Below are positions 6,687-8,417 of a stretch of 8,417 nucleotides of DNA, piece by piece. Positions within the stretch are counted from its first letter, which is position 1, and every line of letters begins with the position of its first letter. The notes under the pieces were generated by a model. The model was not told where the DNA came from. It saw only the letters and a program-made list of their open reading frames with translations, and made no database searches. This stretch comes from Paracoccaceae bacterium (lineage in GTDB: Bacteria > Pseudomonadota > Alphaproteobacteria > Rhodobacterales > Rhodobacteraceae), in contig JALQYS010000415.1 in the NCBI GenBank assembly GCA_023254015.1, positions 1 to 8,417 of the forward strand. Reading direction: 5' to 3'. The position numbers were made by a program, and so were the translations under genes.

Positions 6687-7292
6687 ATGCTGGATGCAAG
6701 GATCAGACCGTGGATCGACGGGCCGCTGAACCGGATGGGCCGCAAGCTGGCCCATCATGGCATCCGCGCCAATGAGGTCACGGCTTTTGCGCTGGCGATG
6801 GGCGTGGTGGCGGCAGGCATGATTGCGGCCGGGCTGCCGGGCGTGCTGGCGTTGGTGCCGCTTGCGCTTAGCCGGCTGGCCGACGGGCTGGATGGCGCGG
6901 TGGCCCGGGCGACCGAGAAAACCGATTTCGGCGGACTTCTGGACATCGTGGGCGATTTTGCCTTTTACGCCGCCATTCCGCTGGCCTTTGCCCTGCGCGA
7001 CAGCGAGAATGCCCCGGCAGCCGCCTTTCTGCTGGCAAGCTTCTACATCAACGGCGCCTCGTTTCTGGGCTTTGCGATCATGGCCGAAAAGCGCGGGATC
7101 GAAACGCGGGCGCAGGGGGAAAAGAGCCTTTACTATTCGGCAGGGCTGCTGGAAGGCAGCGAAACCATCGGGTTCTTCGTGGCCCTGTGCCTTTGGCCCG
7201 AGGCTTTTGTCGGGCTGGCCATGATCTTCGCAAGTCTGTGCCTCTTCACCACAGCGGCGCGGCTGGTGCTGGCGTGGCGGCTCTTGCGCTGA
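6687..7292 (+). CDS. ynjF: CDP-alcohol phosphatidyltransferase family protein, YnjF-like
   Basis: This is an integral inner-membrane enzyme of 201 residues. The family transfers a phosphatidyl or related group from a CDP-linked donor to an acceptor alcohol, releasing CMP. The catalytic signature is complete: D66, D69, G70, A73, R74, G82, D86 and D90 (DGLDGAVAR through GGLLDIVGD). The spacing between R74 and G82 is one residue shorter than the usual motif, which I recall being the case in E. coli YnjF too, and the following FAFYAAIPLAF also recalls YnjF. Several hydrophobic helices follow to the C terminus. A GTG at 6681 would add two residues; ATG 6687 is preferred because GAGGGG ends five bases before it. 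It is divergent from ynjBCD. The acceptor is unknown, and a role tied to the importer's substrate is an inference. Confidence 0.85.
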   Translation: MLDARIRPWIDGPLNRMGRKLAHHGIRANEVTAFALAMGVVAAGMIAAGLPGVLALVPLALSRLADGLDGAVARATEKTDFGGLLDIVGDFAFYAAIPLAFALRDSENAPAAAFLLASFYINGASFLGFAIMAEKRGIETRAQGEKSLYYSAGLLEGSETIGFFVALCLWPEAFVGLAMIFASLCLFTTAARLVLAWRLLR

Positions 7293-7318
7293 CGCCGTCC
7301 TTCGCCCCCCCCAATACA

Positions 7319-7386
7319 CCTCGTCGTGCGCTTCGCTTCTCCTCGGTCCGGCCCCGCGCGAAGAGCCGCCAAAGGCGGACGATGAG
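7319..7386 (+). repeat. structured intergenic repeat, copy B
   Basis: This 68-base relative of the element at 2986-3054 lies 26 bases after the ynjF stop. It begins with the same ten bases (CCTCGTCGTG). CTCCTCGG at 7339-7346 and GAG at 7363-7365 are also shared, and it ends ACGATGAG against ACGAGGAG. Its last hairpin is CCGCC/GGCGG (7366-7378, loop AAA), against CGGTC/GACCG in copy A: two base pairs differ and both remain paired. The closing stem has one mismatch (5 of 6 pairs) and the middle hairpin has decayed. It lies upstream of the clpP promoter region and may end ynjF transcription. Confidence 0.7.
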
Positions 7387-7395
7387 CGGCCACCC

Positions 7396-7424
7396 TTGCA
7401 GCCCCCGGCGCGCGACACTAAGAC
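7396..7424 (+). promoter_or_regulatory. candidate clpP promoter
   Basis: TTGCAG (7396-7401), preceded by C as in heat-shock type -35 elements, is followed after 17 bases by TAAGAC (7419-7424). The match to consensus is modest. Support comes from similarity to the clpX upstream region: CTAAGACT then GGCAAG here, against CTAGACT then GGCAAC at 8174-8190. Transcription would start about 45 bases before the clpP ATG. Heat-shock sigma control is plausible for a protease gene but is not shown. Confidence 0.35.
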
Positions 7425-7476
7425 TCTGGCAAGCATCCGGCGATAAAGCTTCGAACACGAGACAGGCAGGTTTGAC

Positions 7477-8106
7477 ATGAGAGATCCGGTTTCCACCTTC
7501 TACAACTTCATCATCCCCACGGTTGAAGAAACCAACGCCCGCGGGTCGATCCGCTCCGACATCTTCTCGCGCCTTTTGAAAGAGCGGATCATTTTCGTTT
7601 CCGGTCCCGTGCATGACGAAATGGCGACCATCATCGTCGCGCAGCTGCTGTTCCTTGAGGCGGAAAACCCCTCGAAGGAAATCTCGATGTACATCAACTC
7701 GCCCGGCGGCGTCGTGACCTCTGGCATGTCGATCTATGACACGATGCAGTACATCAAGCCCAAGGTTTCGACCGTCTGCATCGGGCAGGCTGCGTCGATG
7801 GGCTCGTTGCTGCTGACGGCCGGCGAAAAGGGCATGCGCTTTTCGCTGCCCAACAGCCGGATCATGGTGCACCAGCCCTCGGGCGGCTATCAGGGGCAGG
7901 CGACCGACATCCTGATTCATGCCCGTGAAACCGAGCGTCTGAAGCAGCGGCTGAACGAGGTTTACGTCAAGCACACCGGCAACAGCTACGACTCGGTCGT
8001 CTCGGCGCTGGAGCGGGACAACTTCATGTCCGCCGAAGAGGCAAAGGCCTGGGGCCTGATCGACGAGATCGTGGCCCCGCGCGACAAATCCGACGCCTCG
8101 GCGTAA
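7477..8106 (+). CDS. clpP: ATP-dependent Clp protease proteolytic subunit ClpP
   Basis: ClpP is a cytoplasmic serine peptidase. Fourteen copies form a barrel that degrades proteins unfolded and fed in by ClpX or ClpA. The protein has 209 residues, full length for the family. The catalytic triad is visible: S107 in GQAASMGS, H132 in MVHQPSGG and D181 in LERDNFM. The N-terminal loop region and INSPGG (73-78), which lines the oxyanion hole, are intact. The ATG at 7477 has AGG six bases upstream. clpX follows after 117 bases, with a terminator and a promoter-like region between, so the two genes can be transcribed separately. Confidence 0.98.
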   Translation: MRDPVSTFYNFIIPTVEETNARGSIRSDIFSRLLKERIIFVSGPVHDEMATIIVAQLLFLEAENPSKEISMYINSPGGVVTSGMSIYDTMQYIKPKVSTVCIGQAASMGSLLLTAGEKGMRFSLPNSRIMVHQPSGGYQGQATDILIHARETERLKQRLNEVYVKHTGNSYDSVVSALERDNFMSAEEAKAWGLIDEIVAPRDKSDASA

Positions 8107-8113
8107 GAAAGGC

Positions 8114-8147
8114 ATCCCCCCCGAGGGCCTGTCCTTCGGGGGGATTT
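8114..8147 (+). terminator. intrinsic terminator after clpP
   Basis: A strong stem of 11 pairs joins 8117-8127 with 8133-8143 (CCCCCCGAGGG with CCTTCGGGGGG, one G-U). It has a five-base loop and ATTT follows. It begins eight bases after the clpP stop. The T-run is short, as is common in GC-rich genomes, so some read-through into clpX is possible. Confidence 0.75.
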
Positions 8148-8151
8148 CAGG

Positions 8152-8184
8152 TTGTGAAGGTCTGGGGCTTGCCCTAGACTTCAC
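8152..8184 (+). promoter_or_regulatory. candidate clpX promoter overlapped by a palindrome
   Basis: TTGTGA (8152-8157) and TAGACT (8175-8180) are separated by 17 bases, each matching four of six consensus positions. An imperfect inverted repeat covers nearly the same span: GTGAAG (8154-8159) with CTTCAC (8179-8184), TCT with AGA, and GGG with CCC, around the loop CTTG, with one bulged G and one G-T pair. It therefore runs from inside the -35 to just past the -10. It could be an operator for a dimeric repressor. It could also be a second hairpin of the clpP terminator region. Confidence 0.45.
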
Positions 8185-8223
8185 GGCAACAGCCCGGGCG
8201 ACCGGACAAGGCAGAGGATACCC

Positions 8224-8417
8224 ATGGCGACGAACTCGGGCAGCGACAGCAAGAATACGCTCTACTGTTCCTTTTGCGGCAAGAGCCAGCATGAGGTCCG
8301 CAAGCTGATTGCAGGCCCCACCGTCTTCATCTGTGATGAATGCGTGGAGCTTTGCATGGATATCATCCGTGAAGAGACCAAGACCACGGGGCTGAAATCC
8401 ACTGACGGCGTGCCGAC
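8224..8417 (+). CDS. clpX: ATP-dependent Clp protease ATP-binding subunit ClpX (5' part, cut by the window edge)
   Basis: ClpX is the hexameric AAA+ unfoldase that recognises tagged proteins and passes them to ClpP. Only the first 64 residues are in the window. They hold the N-terminal zinc-binding domain with all four cysteines: C15 and C18, then C37 and C40 (LYCSFCGKS through FICDECVELC). This domain dimerises and binds adaptors and some substrates. The ATG at 8224 has AGAGGA six bases upstream. The AAA+ domain lies beyond the window. The order clpP then clpX is the standard bacterial one. Confidence 0.97.
   Translation, partial: MATNSGSDSKNTLYCSFCGKSQHEVRKLIAGPTVFICDECVELCMDIIREETKTTGLKSTDGVP

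Noticed and set aside
4906..6729. 607-residue plus-strand open frame opposite ynjB and ynjC
   Set aside because: No recognisable domain, and it runs across two genes and their junction on the other strand. It is explained by codon bias of the real genes.
7246..8292. 348-residue minus-strand open frame opposite clpP
   Set aside because: It is fully explained as antisense to clpP, which has an intact catalytic triad.
1..8417. CRISPR array or tandem repeats
   Set aside because: No regularly spaced direct repeats were seen. The only dispersed repeat noticed is the two-copy structured element.

Overview
The window looks like chromosomal DNA from a high-GC alphaproteobacterium, most likely a member of the Rhodobacterales (Rhodobacter/Paracoccus-like). 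This rests on strongly GC-biased third codon positions, a ClpP and ClpX typical of that group, and an integrase fragment of the DUF6538 type common in Rhodobacterales genomic islands. The assignment comes from recognising the proteins, not from a database search.

Layout. Bases 1-590 are the visibly less GC-rich end of an integrated element. A truncated tyrosine-recombinase gene (57-530, minus) sits directly against the 3' end of a tRNA-Asn(GTT) gene (594-668, minus), the classic arrangement of an island inserted at a tRNA. The core chromosome follows: a metallo-beta-lactamase-fold hydrolase of the LACTB2 type (749-1612, minus), then a divergently transcribed HAMP-containing sensor histidine kinase (1658-2980, plus) with no response-regulator gene beside it. 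From 3058 to 6597 on the minus strand lies a three-gene ABC importer operon matching the poorly understood YnjBCD system of Escherichia coli: a Tat-type substrate-binding protein, a fused double-length permease and an ATPase. Divergent from it is a CDP-alcohol phosphatidyltransferase resembling E. coli YnjF (6687-7292, plus), so the E. coli ynjBCD/ynjF association is kept here in a different arrangement. The right end is the housekeeping protease pair clpP (7477-8106) and the start of clpX (8224 onward, cut by the window edge).

How the parts work together. YnjB would bind an unknown solute in the periplasm, YnjC would move it across the inner membrane and YnjD would power transport. YnjF may use that solute, or a product of it, as the acceptor alcohol for a CDP-linked lipid head-group reaction; this is inferred from neighbourhood only. 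ClpP and ClpX form the ATP-dependent ClpXP protease.

The least explained structures are intergenic. Two 68-69-base elements (2986-3054 and 7319-7386) lie just downstream of two unrelated plus-strand genes. They share sequence at the borders, the same order of stems, and paired compensatory changes in one hairpin; the better copy folds on paper into a cloverleaf. A second notable structure is an imperfect palindrome spanning the -35 to -10 interval of the likely clpX promoter.
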